Both the position numbers and the translations under genes were made by a program. Positions 34,123-44,642 of a DNA stretch of 64,000 nt are shown here, piece by piece. Location of the stretch: NCBI RefSeq assembly GCF_012489685.1, contig NC_080045.1, forward strand, positions 11,805,648-11,869,647, written 5' to 3'. The DNA is from Lotus japonicus (taxonomy: Eukaryota; Streptophyta; Magnoliopsida; Fabales; Fabaceae). Every line of letters starts with the position of its first letter. The first letter of the stretch is position 1. Below the pieces are notes generated by a model. It searched no databases. It was not told the origin of the DNA and was given only the letters and a program-made list of their open reading frames with translations.

Positions 34123-37088
34123 TTATAGCATTATGGCACTACCAAGGCCCAGCTCATCTTCCATGTAATCTCCATCTTCAAATAACTTCAAAAGCCGAGT
34201 CTGGTCTTGTTCCCTTATCTTCTTTAGCCAGAATTTATATGCACCCATCACTCCAAGAATCACTATAATTGAGGCCAAAACACTAAGCAAAACCGCAACT
34301 GCTATATGCATTCCTTTTCCATCAGAAGAGCTAGAAACTGCAGAACAAGAATATACTTACTCTTAGGAATATAAAATCAAAATAAATAATAGCATGTTAT
34401 GTAAACCAGCATCGATGCAAGCATACCAGAAAATATAATTCAAGAGGTCTACATAGATAAACTCGTGATTGGAGAAATGCAAGAGGAACCAACCTATACC
34501 CACATACCCAGTAAATACACAAGTTGACAAGTACAAAAAATCAATATCAAAGAGACCAGTCATGTATACACTATTCAAGAAAGAGATCTAAGAACCCTAT
34601 GCACTTCTTCAATAAATATAATATTCTCCAGGTCCGGCTCCTCTAAAGTGAATTAGAGGGTAAAATAAGTCATCACAACCATTGACTGAGTTGCTTTATT
34701 GACTTTTAAAAGTAGGTAGTCTCTATAAATGGTTGTGATGCCTTACTTTACCCTTCGAAGTGACTCTCTCACTTTAGAAGAGCCAAATCCAACCTACTGG
34801 ATTTGTTATTGGTGAAAAGATTTGACTCCTCTAAAATGAGAGTACACTTTAAGGATAAAGTGCTAAGTTATAACCATTAATTGGAAGATCAACATGCAAT
34901 ATTTAAACAACTTCATATTTTGGCATACATGTCTAGGTTTTTTATCACAATTCTAGACATTGCTTTTTCAATCGATATTTCTAATTCTGCATTCTACCCT
35001 CTAAAGTACACCTCTCATTTAAGAATTGTCAAATCTCAGCACTCCTTGTCTCATGGATTTGTTGATGTTAAATTCTGTTCTAAGTAGTTTATATTCACAT
35101 GTGAAGCAAAACTGTAAACATGCACTCATTTCGTTTAGCTAAACATTCACAACCTTCACTTCTAATGTTTGGGGTACAGGGATGCACTTTCAATTCAGCA
35201 ATCAACCAAATGAATGCATTTTTCTATTTTACTCAACATATGATGCAGCAGAAATAGGGAAGAAATTATATTTAACCAGAAAAACCTATGAGCTAATGAC
35301 CTAGTTAACAAACTTATGAGGGCTGACAACATTTTTTCAAATTAGTTGTACCCTTTTGGGTAGATTTTCATGATAGAGGAGAAAGTTTACATAGTACACA
35401 CAAACTATAGAAGAAAGACAGAGTAATTCAATTTAATATTTGTTTCTTTCTCTAGAATTGTGAAATCTATTCAATTTAACCAAGTCATCTGCTGTTTTTA
35501 ATTTATATACTTAAGTTATCACAGCGAGCAACTCAAATATAATAGCAAATTGAGGTCACTTGCTCAGTTGCGCTTTTGACTACATTCACTACAACTACTG
35601 ATTGAAAGAATCATTTATGCATTAAAGTTAGATACTTTTGATGAATTATACAACTTCTGCTATGGCATCCAACAGGTAAAAAAATTCTTTCATATAGTTC
35701 ATGTACTCATAGGTCAAATAGCATAATTATGGTAGAGAAGAATCTTCAAAGCAAAAAGGTTACAAGATACTCACCACCAGCAAGCGATAAGCACTCTTGG
35801 CACAGAAAAGTGGCATTGAATTCCTTTTCCTTGAACCTGTTATATTCACCATCAGGTCCAGTAAAATCAGAAGGACAAAACTCCCATTCTTCAAATACAT
35901 CATCTGAAGTAATGCTGTCTTCCTCATAGAGTCCACACCGCTTGCACTTTTTACTGGAAAAGCTGCTTAGAGGCTAGAAGCACAAAGCGAAATCTCAGTA
36001 GTTGCTTCAATCAATCAGTAACATATGCAACACTCAAATCTAAAGACACTTGGAATTCAATGATCAAGGTTTCTATTCCTAAGCACATCAAAGATAATAG
36101 TGAAAAATAGCAGCTACACAAATGCTTGCTTGTAAATAATATACATACATAAACTCTAGTTGCCAAAGTTCGAAAATTATTCTAAGAACGGTAGCCAACA
36201 TCAAAATGACTTTGCATTTACATGACTGACTCCACATTTTCCATTTGTAAAACTCAAGGCCACCAACAAAGTCAGAGACTCAGAGTGATGCCCTTGAACT
36301 AGAACCATAATTAGTTGGGGACATATTATGCAGTCAATGGTACATAAACATTAGTTCTTGAGGGCTTGAGGCAAAGATGCATGGGATGCAAAGTTTCAAG
36401 CTTCCAGTGCATTACGTCACAACCCTTATAGTAACATAAACAAAAGTCTTATCCTACTAAGTGAAGTCGACTATGATTCATATTGAATACAGTCAGTTTT
36501 TTGTTGTCCGCCGCAGGCCTAGCACAACATTCATCCTTTCTCCGGGCTTAGCACTGACTACGACATAATATAGGCAAAGTTAAAACCCTTATTGTCTAAA
36601 TAAGCTAAATTAGAGTGTGTAAACACATGTATCACTTGATTTACTTGTAATGAACTCGCTCGCGATGGATAGACAAAAATGAAGGCATAAAAGCAGTTCA
36701 TGGGAAGCTAAAAGGGAGAGCAAAGGAGTAATAAGGTAAGAACCTGCCAAGATTCATTCCCATTGAAAGAGTAAAAGACATGGGGTCTTTTGACATCTGG
36801 AAGCACCGTCTTGTTCTCCTCTGTGCAGAGGAAATACACAGTTGAAGTAGCTTTCAACCATTCGTGTGTTCTGAAGACCTCAATTGAATTTAGCGACACA
36901 ACTGCACATAACATCAACCCTGTGCAAATGCAATCAACACCAAAGTTAGTGATTCACACAAGCATTTACACAAACACATAATCTACAACACGCAATTGAA
37001 GAACAGTTTATTTACCTGGGAAGGAGGTGAAGAATATGAAAGAGAGGAAAATGGCGACGGAAACTCTGGAATTGGGAAGCGACATCAT
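34123..37088 (-). CDS. Type I single-pass membrane protein of unknown function, 4 exons
   Basis: Exons on the minus strand: 37088-37016, 36919-36744, 35973-35775 and 34337-34123; GT-AG borders; 663 nt, 220 residues, phases consistent. Residues 1-35 form a signal peptide (VSVAIFLSFIFFTSFPG, LMLCAVVSL). The lumenal or extracellular part has SIEVFRTHEWL, FLCTEENKTVLPDV, then KKCKRCGLYEEDSI, EEWEFCPSDFTGPDG and EFNATFLCQECLSL. The CxxC pairs could bind metal or form disulfides. Residues 159-182 are a transmembrane helix (MHIAVAVLLSVLASIIVILG), followed by a basic stop-transfer segment and an acidic tail EDGDYMEDELGLGSAIML. I know similar uncharacterised proteins across flowering plants but no established function. 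ATG 37088 is chosen because the signal peptide follows directly; an in-frame ATG at 37229 is also open. Confidence 0.83.
34633..34794. repeat. MITE-like element in an intron, copy A
   Basis: Imperfect terminal inverted repeats: left GTCCGGCTCCTCTAAAGTG, right CACTTTAGAAGAGCCAAATC. The inside includes a motif around CACAACCATTGACTG. It lies in the third intron of the membrane-protein gene. The target duplication is not clear. Confidence 0.6.
34819..35037. repeat. MITE-like element in an intron, copy B
   Basis: Left end GATTTGACTCCTCTAAAATG and right end CTCATTTAAGAATTGTCAAATC (shown in part) are inverted repeats of the same type as copy A, only 24 bp away. The inside shares AACCATTAATTG with copy A's AACCATTGACTG. 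Two relatives side by side suggest repeated insertion at one spot or a local duplication. Confidence 0.55.
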
Positions 37089-37499
37089 GGGAATGGAGCA
37101 CCACTTCGAAACGACGACTTTGACGAGAAAAGGATGAGAAGTTTGGTTTTGAATAGGGGAGAGCGGAGACTGGACGAGTCGCGTGATTGGTTGGCGGAAG
37201 AAAGAGTCTGGTCTACTCAACGTGCACATTACGCACCTGCCCTACCACGTCACTTTGGCGGCAAGGCCATTGAATGTTCAAAATGGGAAAACTTGCCAAT
37301 ACCCTCTTCTTCTTCTTCTTTGGAAAAAATTCAATACCCTCTACTTATAAAATCATGAAAATCAATTGCGTCTATTGGCATGCGTCTTTTAAAAAGTCTT
37401 TTAGCTGCCTTGAATAAAGTTTAAATTCTTAGTAAGTAAGGTAAACAAAGATTGTATAAGAAAGCAACACTTCATAAGACTTTTCAAAATGTGGTTCAC

Positions 37500-37860
37500 A
37501 AATATATTGTTATTAATTGATTTATTTTTTTCAAAAGTAAAATATATATTGATGAAGATAATGTGAAAGATATACAACTCTTTTCTACAAGCGCAAAAAC
37601 CAGCAAAGTCGGTAGTAACCCAGCCTATGAAAAGAAACAACCAAACTAGCGAAGAACCAAAGATGAAACAAAAACCCTCAAAGCCAAAGGAGAACACCCA
37701 AATTACCTGGACGACCCAAAAAACCCCCATAGGCCCCCAAACACCTAAAGCTCGAAGTCCTAAGAGTAAGAGGACGACCTGCACGCATTGACCTGAGAAG
37801 AAATATGGTAAAGGGCAACATCGTTTGCACATAACTCATGCTCAGGCGCGTACCCATCAA
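37500..37860 (-). mobile_element. Probable LINE 3' tail
   Basis: On the minus strand the sequence runs from a Ser/Arg/Leu-rich reading to a T/A-rich end with TATATATTTTACTTTTGAAAAAA near 37520, like the 3' ends of plant LINEs. No RT motif remains. Low certainty. Confidence 0.3.
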
Positions 37861-38724
37861 AATGGCGCTACGTGCCCTAGTCAAAACGCCATACGAAAAG
37901 TGAGTAATTTCCCTTATCTCAAAACTTTTTTTAAGACATTCGGTGCAAATTTTACTCCAGTGATTGAAATCTTATTTTACTTTGGATTGTACCCACAACC
38001 CAATACATTTATATTTTTTATTTCCACCTACTATTAAATTTAATTTAATTATTAATTCAATACAACTTAATTAATATTCTAAAACGATATAATAATATTA
38101 AATTTCACCACAATAGGAAATATATAATTAAAATTCAACATGAGATAGAAAACATATTATTTTATCGAATTCTGGTATTGAATGAGAGAGAAACAAATAT
38201 TATTTTATTTAAGATCTCACTTTAATTTTGAAGGTTGTTGAGCTAAGACATGAATCTTAACTTTTGCTAAGATCTCATGTCATGTAAAATAACTCCAATG
38301 GTGAGATCATATTATATCCATATTTTATTTTAAGATCTCCATTAGTGATGCTCTTAGTACTTTTGCTACAGGTTGGAGAAAAGTAACAAAAGCTTAGGGA
38401 AATTATTCAGTGTGGTTGCAGTGTGGTCTTTCATATATGTAAATTAATCCATGATTTTGGTTGTAGTGTATCTAGTTTTTTATCGTGTATTCAGATTTTC
38501 ACTTAAATTATCAGAAAATGACTTATTCACACTTATTCACCTCCACCGAATGAAGAGAGATGAGAGAAGAGAGAAAATTAAGAAATATGATTTTTTTTTT
38601 TCTTCTTCAGAAAACTAGAATTATGATTACATTATTATTAAATAACATCAACAAGTGAGTGAAAATAAAATGTGTATATATGATTGATTACTGTTAGATG
38701 TCCCATGGAGCACCCTTGTGCTAA
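37861..38724. other. AT-rich intergenic DNA
   Basis: No gene or defined repeat is recognised in this stretch. Confidence 0.5.
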
Positions 38725-38990
38725 CTTTTGGTCCAGAAAATTGCAGATATGGCCTCTCTAAATTGGCAAGTTTCCTTCCAACTGGTCCTTCGAGAAGCGA
38801 ACAGATGCGCTGCCAGCGCTGGCCACCTTGTTGGCCTGGGTCACAAGATGCAGAGTTGCAGATTTAGTTGGGAAGATGTCCCTTACTCCCTTTATCGCTT
38901 TACTAGAGATGACATCTTATGAGTTGCGTCTACTAGATTGGTGTAGCTGTTTGTTTTCGGGGCTTTTGCCTCCTCACATGAGTGACATTA
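38725..38990 (+). mobile_element. LINE RNase H C-terminal fragment
   Basis: The plus-strand reading LNWQVSFQLVLREANRCA matches the last helix region of the RNase H-like domain (RVT_3) of plant LINEs, which usually has REANRCAD. It is followed by a short tail and A-rich end near 38995. It is a 5'-truncated remnant. Confidence 0.6.
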
Positions 38991-39298
38991 TAAAAAAAAT
39001 CATTTTATTTAAAGTCAACCAACTAGCAAATTAGTGTGCCTTCAAAATGAAAATAAAATAAAACAAAGCTAGCCGTAGAGATTATTAGTGGCGCGAGCAT
39101 CTCCCCGTAACAAACCAAAACTCAGAAACGTTTTCTTTGACTATTCATAGACCCTCTCTCTGTGTGGACACCCAAAAACCACGCTCTTATGCCAAACTTG
39201 CATTGCATTTCACTTTTCTATTTTGCATCCCACAACACAAAAATAGCATAACATCAAGTGCAACATTGCAAAAATGCACGTAATTTAGCAACACCAAA
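38991..39298. other. Upstream region of the CAP gene
   Basis: No gene. Contains the promoter of the following CAP protein gene; no distinct regulatory element beyond the TATA box is claimed. Confidence 0.5.
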
Positions 39299-39308
39299 TA
39301 TATAAAAA
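39299..39308 (+). promoter_or_regulatory. TATA box of the CAP/PR-1-like gene
   Basis: TATATAAAAA lies about 100 bp upstream of the ATG at 39407, giving a predicted leader of about 70 nt. Confidence 0.6.
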
Positions 39309-39406
39309 ACCCCTCAATTAACCCCCAACTTTTCTTCCCTTCTAGCCATTGCTCTCGGAAATCGAGAGCGGCTAATCGGAATCAAATCAAATTCAATTTC
39401 ACAACA

Positions 39407-40084
39407 ATGCACTCTTCTGTCATCCTCCGCTTCACCGTCCTCGCTCTCATCGTCTTCATCTCCGCCGTCTCCGCACAGCAGCCACTGCCTACAACCCCCG
39501 CCCAGCAGCCGCCTACACCCCCCGCCCTCCCCCGCCATCACGGCGGACACCACCGCGGACGCCACGGCCGCCACCGCCGCAACGCGGCACGTTTCTTCGG
39601 CTACCACCGGAGCAGCGACCCGAACTGGGCCACCAACCAGACTCTGGTATCAAACGAGTTCCTCCACGCGCACAACTGGGTGAGGACGCAGTACAACCTC
39701 CCGAACCTCACATGGGACGATAATCTCGCCGGCTACGCGCGGCAGTACCTGACGACGGACCGCTACGACGATTGCAAGCTGATCCACTCGAACGCGACGT
39801 ACGGCGAGAACATGTTCTGGGGGAAGAAGCTTCACTGGACACCCTCCGATGCGGTGTACTACTGGTACATTGAGAAGGATGCGTTTGATTTCAACACGCT
39901 CAAGTGTGCTCCGGCGTCGAAAATGTGCGGCCACTTCACGCAGCTTGTGTGGCGTGACACCACGCGCGTTGGGTGTGCGCTTCAGCATTGTCACGTTGCT
40001 GGTACTGGCATGCTTATTGCTTGTGAGTATGACCCTCCGGGTAACTATGAAAATGAGAACCCGCTTGAAGTTCATGCAGAATAA
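39407..40084 (+). CDS. PR-1-like CAP superfamily secreted protein
   Basis: Intronless, 225 residues. Residues 1-23 form a signal peptide. Residues 24-60 are a Pro/His/Arg-rich linker (QQPPTPPALPRHHGG and HRGRHGRH), unusual for classic PR-1 but known in longer CAP proteins. The CAP domain spans about 78-225 and has the family hallmarks HNWVRTQYNLPNLTWDDNLA, YGENMFWG, CGHFTQLVWRDT, GCALQHC and ACEYDPPGNY. The putative cavity residues His89, Glu134 and His176 are present, and six Cys (123, 167, 174, 190, 195, 206) could form the three usual disulfides. Such proteins are secreted to the apoplast; PR-1 relatives bind sterols or act in defence. The exact role here is unknown. The linker is coded by very GC-rich DNA compared with the flanks. 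Confidence 0.92.
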   Translation: MHSSVILRFTVLALIVFISAVSAQQPLPTTPAQQPPTPPALPRHHGGHHRGRHGRHRRNAARFFGYHRSSDPNWATNQTLVSNEFLHAHNWVRTQYNLPNLTWDDNLAGYARQYLTTDRYDDCKLIHSNATYGENMFWGKKLHWTPSDAVYYWYIEKDAFDFNTLKCAPASKMCGHFTQLVWRDTTRVGCALQHCHVAGTGMLIACEYDPPGNYENENPLEVHAE

Positions 40085-40780
40085 ATTGATTAACCCACTC
40101 TTTTCAATTCCATCTCTACATTTTCTTTTGAATTTTAATTTGCTATAATAATAATAATAAATAATTGTTGTGTTATTCTATTCCAGAGATTTCATTATAA
40201 TATTTGGTTTAATTTGCTGGTTTTGAGCAATTGTATGGTAGGACAGTTTATGGGCTGAACCAATGTGGAAGAGGATTAGAAAACTTTCATTTTTTTTCCC
40301 CTATCTTAGTCATTTTCTGCAAGGACAGTCTCTTGATTAATAATATACATGCTTATTTAATTGAATATCTCTGTGTTTTTACTTTTTAGTAGGGGTTAAT
40401 GTAGGTTGGTTTGAATCGGTTCAAGATTAAAACAAAGTTCGGACCAATCAAAAGCGTTTGGATTGAATTAAATTTGATATAATAAATTTGAAATATTAAA
40501 TTTAAAATATAAAAAAATGAAAAAATATTTCTAAAAGCAGCATAAATTAATGCCACATGAAATAAAGTGAATCAAACAACAAGTTATTTGAGCTAATTGA
40601 TAAGCAAGTTACTAATTTCTCCTAACAAAATTGTTAGATACCTTACATTAATACCAACAAAACACTACCAGTTAAATATGCTCGAGTTCATGGTTTGGTA
40701 CCGGGGTCCAACTTGAACTTATCAAAATTTCCTTAATTTTTAGATTCGAGTAGCACAGGTTAATCAAATCAACATGTCTG
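40085..40780. other. 3' flank and intergenic DNA
   Basis: 3' UTR of the CAP gene with an (ATA)n run near 40148, then AT-rich DNA with no recognisable gene. Confidence 0.5.
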
Positions 40781-41415
40781 TGTGCATCTCTAGTTTTTAG
40801 AAACAATTGTTGTTGTTCGGTCTTGGACTGGGCGAGCCCCCTTATCATAATAGGGGGCCCACTCATGGAGTTTATATGCAGACCAGGAGACTTGCTTAAA
40901 GACACGCTTACCTCTTATGTTGAGAGCACGGTGTCTTGTGAGCTGGGCGAGACCCCTCGTCATAATAGGGGACCCGCTCAAGAAGCAACTTGATCCATAA
41001 AAACGCTACAAGGAGCAAAGGCGAAGCGTAACTGATGATCATTCTTGGGCTAGTGATTCCATTACTAGGTGATTGACTCCACTGCTTGGCGTGTGACCCT
41101 ATCACCTAGCGAGCGAGTCCCTATCGGGTGAATCATCTCACATATGGTGAGTCATCACGATTCTTTCATCTTATAGGCCGTAACACACCATTTATGTATT
41201 TCTTATGCCATATTGTCGATTCATGTATTGTTTACGCCATGTTGGCGATTTATGCGCTTTATAGACTTAGGCGACCCTGCCCATTGTGGGCGGGTTATGT
41301 TTGTATGAGACTTTTAGCATCAAAGTCCAAATCCACGTATCTAGGTTTACACTTCTAAGTAATGTTGATTTCAGAACCTTATGGGCTACAACAAATCATA
41401 GATATGGTGCCCAGG
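40781..41415. mobile_element. LTR-like fragment with an internal direct repeat
   Basis: A GC-richer block contains two copies of a short unit, CTGGGCGAGCCCCC and CTGGGCGAGACCCC, each followed by ATCATAATAGGGG or a variant (about 40828-40860 and 40943-40975). The same GGGCGAGCCC motif is found on the minus strand in the LTR-like region near 0.66 kb. There is no coding domain. Probably a piece of the same LTR family, but borders are not known. Confidence 0.35.
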
Positions 41416-42016
41416 TAGGGATGTCAATGGGTACGGGTGGGCATGGATAGTATATACCCACCACCCGCTCCACATGTAAAAATTTATATTCATACCCGCT
41501 CCATACCCACATGGATATCCATTTAGTGAGTTTTAACCGGATTTTAAACTATCCGTGGATATCCATGGGCACCCGACACCCATGAACATAAATGAATTCA
41601 CATATATTTGTTCAAAAGAAAATTATATTAAATATAAAATTTAACATTGGACTTTACCGTCAATCAATGTGTAAAGGAAAATACTTATTTTCTACTCTTT
41701 TTTGAGTCTAAGTGCTTCTTTTTACCATTACCATTGTATAAGTTTACTTGAAAGAGAACTATAACTCAAACACAAATTCATTAGATATTTAATATACATC
41801 TATGTATATACATATAAAAGATATTTTAGTATTTTATATATCGGGTGGGTATCCGTGGGTATGGATACATCAATATTCGTACCCGCCCCATTAATAAATG
41901 GATAGTGAAAATATCCATGAAATAAATCCGTGGATACCCATGGGCATGGGTAATTTTACCCATAGCGGGTTTTAATCCGCGGGTATCCACGGGTGTGGGT
42001 AATTTTGACATCCTTA
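41416..42016. mobile_element. Non-autonomous hAT element (601 bp)
   Basis: The left terminus TAGGGATGTCAA and the right terminus TTGACATCCTTA are inverted repeats with one mismatch. An exact 8-bp target duplication TGCCCAGG flanks it (41408-41415 and 42017-42024). The subterminal regions are full of GGGTA and TACCC motifs in both orientations (GGGTACGGGTGGG, GGATATCCATGG). The inside is AT-rich. No transposase is present. Confidence 0.92.
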
Positions 42017-42339
42017 TGCCCAGGTTCCTGCGGGTGCGGTTCTTACATATACAACGTGAGAAGAATAATACAACGGATTGTTTAACGCGTCAGGCTAGTT
42101 TATTAGAAGCAGATCTGGAGGTGATCCCCTTCGTCAGCTTATGCATCTTTATTTATGAATGTTGTTAGCTATTTTTGGTTTTTAATTTGTTAACTTTCCT
42201 CTTGTAAAAAAAAAAGCTAAATTTTGAATATCTGAGTAGTTAAATTTAAAAAAAAAATTAGATAATCAATTGTTAAATATCTTATTAGCCAAGCTTCTTT
42301 GGTCTTGCTCAAATGACTACTGCTAAACTTAACACCAAC
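42017..42339. other. Unassigned intergenic DNA
   Basis: Host flank of the hAT insertion followed by AT-rich sequence; no gene recognised. Confidence 0.45.
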
Positions 42340-42560
42340 AATAGTTTTGACTCACGCCAGCAATTGATTGGATTTGGGGGGTCTGGTTCGTAATGCTTCT
42401 GCTTCTTGGTTGGGTGGTTTCTGGGTTCCTCTACTGGGTCGTGTGCGCTCTCGGCTTAGTTGATGGTCATTAAGCATGATCTTCTTTTAGCTTGGGAGTT
42501 GAGTTTCTTGAATGTCATTTGCGAGAGTGACTCTCTTGATGCTACTCGGATGTTGGATTC
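42340..42560 (+). mobile_element. LINE RNase H-like fragment
   Basis: With frame changes, the plus strand reads GGLVRNASASWLGGFW, LAWELSFLNVICESDSLDA, the conserved strands of the plant LINE RNase H-like domain (GG..R...G.W..GF and .E.DS..). Broken and isolated. Confidence 0.6.
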
Positions 42561-43056
42561 CCCATTTAACAAAATAAGTATCTCATTAGTTAAATTTTGA
42601 AAAAATTAAACAAAACTCTTCAAACTGATTATAAAATTTTTAAATATCCGATTTAAATAATATGGTTACTGAATTCTAAATATGTGATTTTTTATGTCAA
42701 AATTATTAAAAGAAAAAGGTAACTGAATTTTAAATATATGATTGGTAATTTTTTTTAAAAGTATTCTTTACAGCCTAATAATAATAATATTTTGGTTTTT
42801 TTGTTTTTCAAGGTATCTTGACGGTCATGAGACAATCCTCCAAAAAACTTTGACCACGTTAAGTGGGTAGACATCTCCCGGCAACTTTTTTTCTTTGAAA
42901 TGTAGCCCAACAACTTAATAATATCCGAAATGTTCTTAATATTTTTTAATTGATTTAATTTTAAAAAAAATTATTAGTAGGTTAGAGGAGAAGTCCTTTA
43001 TGATTTCTCCTCATTTTTAATATAGTAGTAGATTAGATTAAAATTTTATATATTAG
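42561..43056. other. AT-rich intergenic DNA
   Basis: No gene or clear repeat. Confidence 0.45.
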
Positions 43057-43858
43057 AGCTTGTTTGACACACGGTATTAGACATCATAGTATAAGCTTAT
43101 ACAATACATTATGGGCTTATTCATTGTTTGGTGCTCACATTGTATTATATAAACTTATACATCAATTTCCTCTTATACATCAAAATGGTGGATTATTTAA
43201 TCCACCATATAGATGACGGATAAGGCATGATAAGAGTGCAATGTATAAACTACTTCAATATATTTAATCAACTGTCATCACAATCACCCTCCACCACTAC
43301 CACCACCACCACCATCACCACCATTGTCGCTGCCACCACAACCACCCTCCACCACCACTGCCTCCACCATTACCGGCACTATTGTCGCCGCCACCACCAC
43401 CAACCTCTACCACTACCGCCGCTGCCACCACCATCACGCTCTAGTCATCGTTATCACCACCCTCCACCATCATCGCCGCCACTACTGCCACCACTACCAC
43501 CACCGTTGTCGCTACCACCACCACTGTCGCCGCCGCCACCACCATGCTCCATAATTGTCATCATCGTTGATACCTTCATACCACCATTGCCGCCGCTCCC
43601 ACCCTCCACCATCATCGCCACCGCCGCCACCAACACCACCATCCACCACCACTATCACTACCACTACCGCCGCCACCACCACCACTGTCACCATCATCAC
43701 CTTCCAATACCGCCACTAACACACCACCAGTATTGCCACCAAATTATACAGTGTATGACCAAACTCTGTATAGTATTAAAATTTTATCAGGCCTTATCCT
43801 ATTAGGCCTAATACAATTAGGTCAGGTCTTATACTATACAACGTACCAAATAGACCCT
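43057..43858. repeat. CCA/CCG-rich imperfect trinucleotide tract inside a possible MITE
   Basis: From about 43280 to 43740 the plus strand is almost entirely an imperfect CAC/CCA/CCG/CAT array. The long open frames here on both strands (His/Pro/Ser/Thr-rich and Gly/Val-rich) are products of this composition and not genes. The flanks show loose inverted similarity: GCTTGTTTGACACACGGTA on the left and TACCAAATAGACCC on the right, each followed inward by TATACAATAC-like motifs. This suggests a MITE carrying an expanded microsatellite; the border call is weak. Confidence 0.5.
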
Positions 43859-44207
43859 AAGTTAGATAATTATCTATCTCAATGTCTACATTGCACAACA
43901 AATTGGATTCATTAATATTTAACTTGAGATTTTTTCTCTTCTTTCATGATCACATCTAACTTAGATTTTTTTTTTTTTGAAAGTACATCTAACTTAGATT
44001 TAAATCAGAATAAAAGATGAAATTTAAATTAAACAAAGAAAAACACGTGGAAATCAAATAGAGGCTTTTCCCGGCAAAAGTGGCGGTCATCGTAGAGAAT
44101 CCAGATCTCCAATATAGCCTGCCTCTCCATCAGTTTTCTTTGTTTTCTGGTTGCACAGGAAGGAACAACACTACTTTGCATTTGCGATATCTTCGTCCCT
44201 TCCCCTC

Positions 44208-44500
44208 GTAAGCTCTCTGTTTCACTCTTCCTCTCTTGAGGTTCATTGTGTTTTCTTATGGTGGTTTATGAATTGGCTGTCATATTTCGAGACTTGTTTT
44301 TATTCCCTCAATTTGGGTTATGCATGTTTCATTGGATTTGTTAATGTTTTCAAGTCTGAATTTAGATTTTGGATTCGAGTTCTCAACTGGGTCATACCCC
44401 ATTCGATTTATAGCATTGTGATATTTATTTTCCCTTCCAAATATTGCTACATTAATTTAAATATGAGTCTTTGATCCAACTTTTGGCCTTTTTTTTGTAG
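44208..44500 (+). other. Probable 5'-UTR intron of the transporter gene
   Basis: Donor CTC|GTAAGC and acceptor TTTTTTTGTAG| bound a T-rich stretch just upstream of the coding region. The leader would then include two short upstream ORFs at 44538-44618 (26 codons plus stop) and 44633-44665, the latter overlapping the main ATG. Confidence 0.45.
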
Positions 44501-44642
44501 GTGATATTTGGCTAGAATTGCATTGTGGTGGGTATTGATGGTTTTTCCATTAGAAAGGGTTTTGCTGTCTGTGTATTCTAGATATGGAGTTCCACTATCA
44601 GTGTATAAGGAATTTTGAGAAGGACTTTGGTGATGTATAGAT

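Noticed and set aside
36996..37358. 120-residue plus-strand protein over the membrane-protein promoter
   Set aside because: Overlaps exon 1 of the minus-strand gene antisense; low-complexity end and no motif.
43227..43805. His/Pro/Thr-rich 192-residue protein
   Set aside because: It is the translation of an imperfect CCA/CCG triplet tract; all frames and both strands are open, and there is no promoter or homology.
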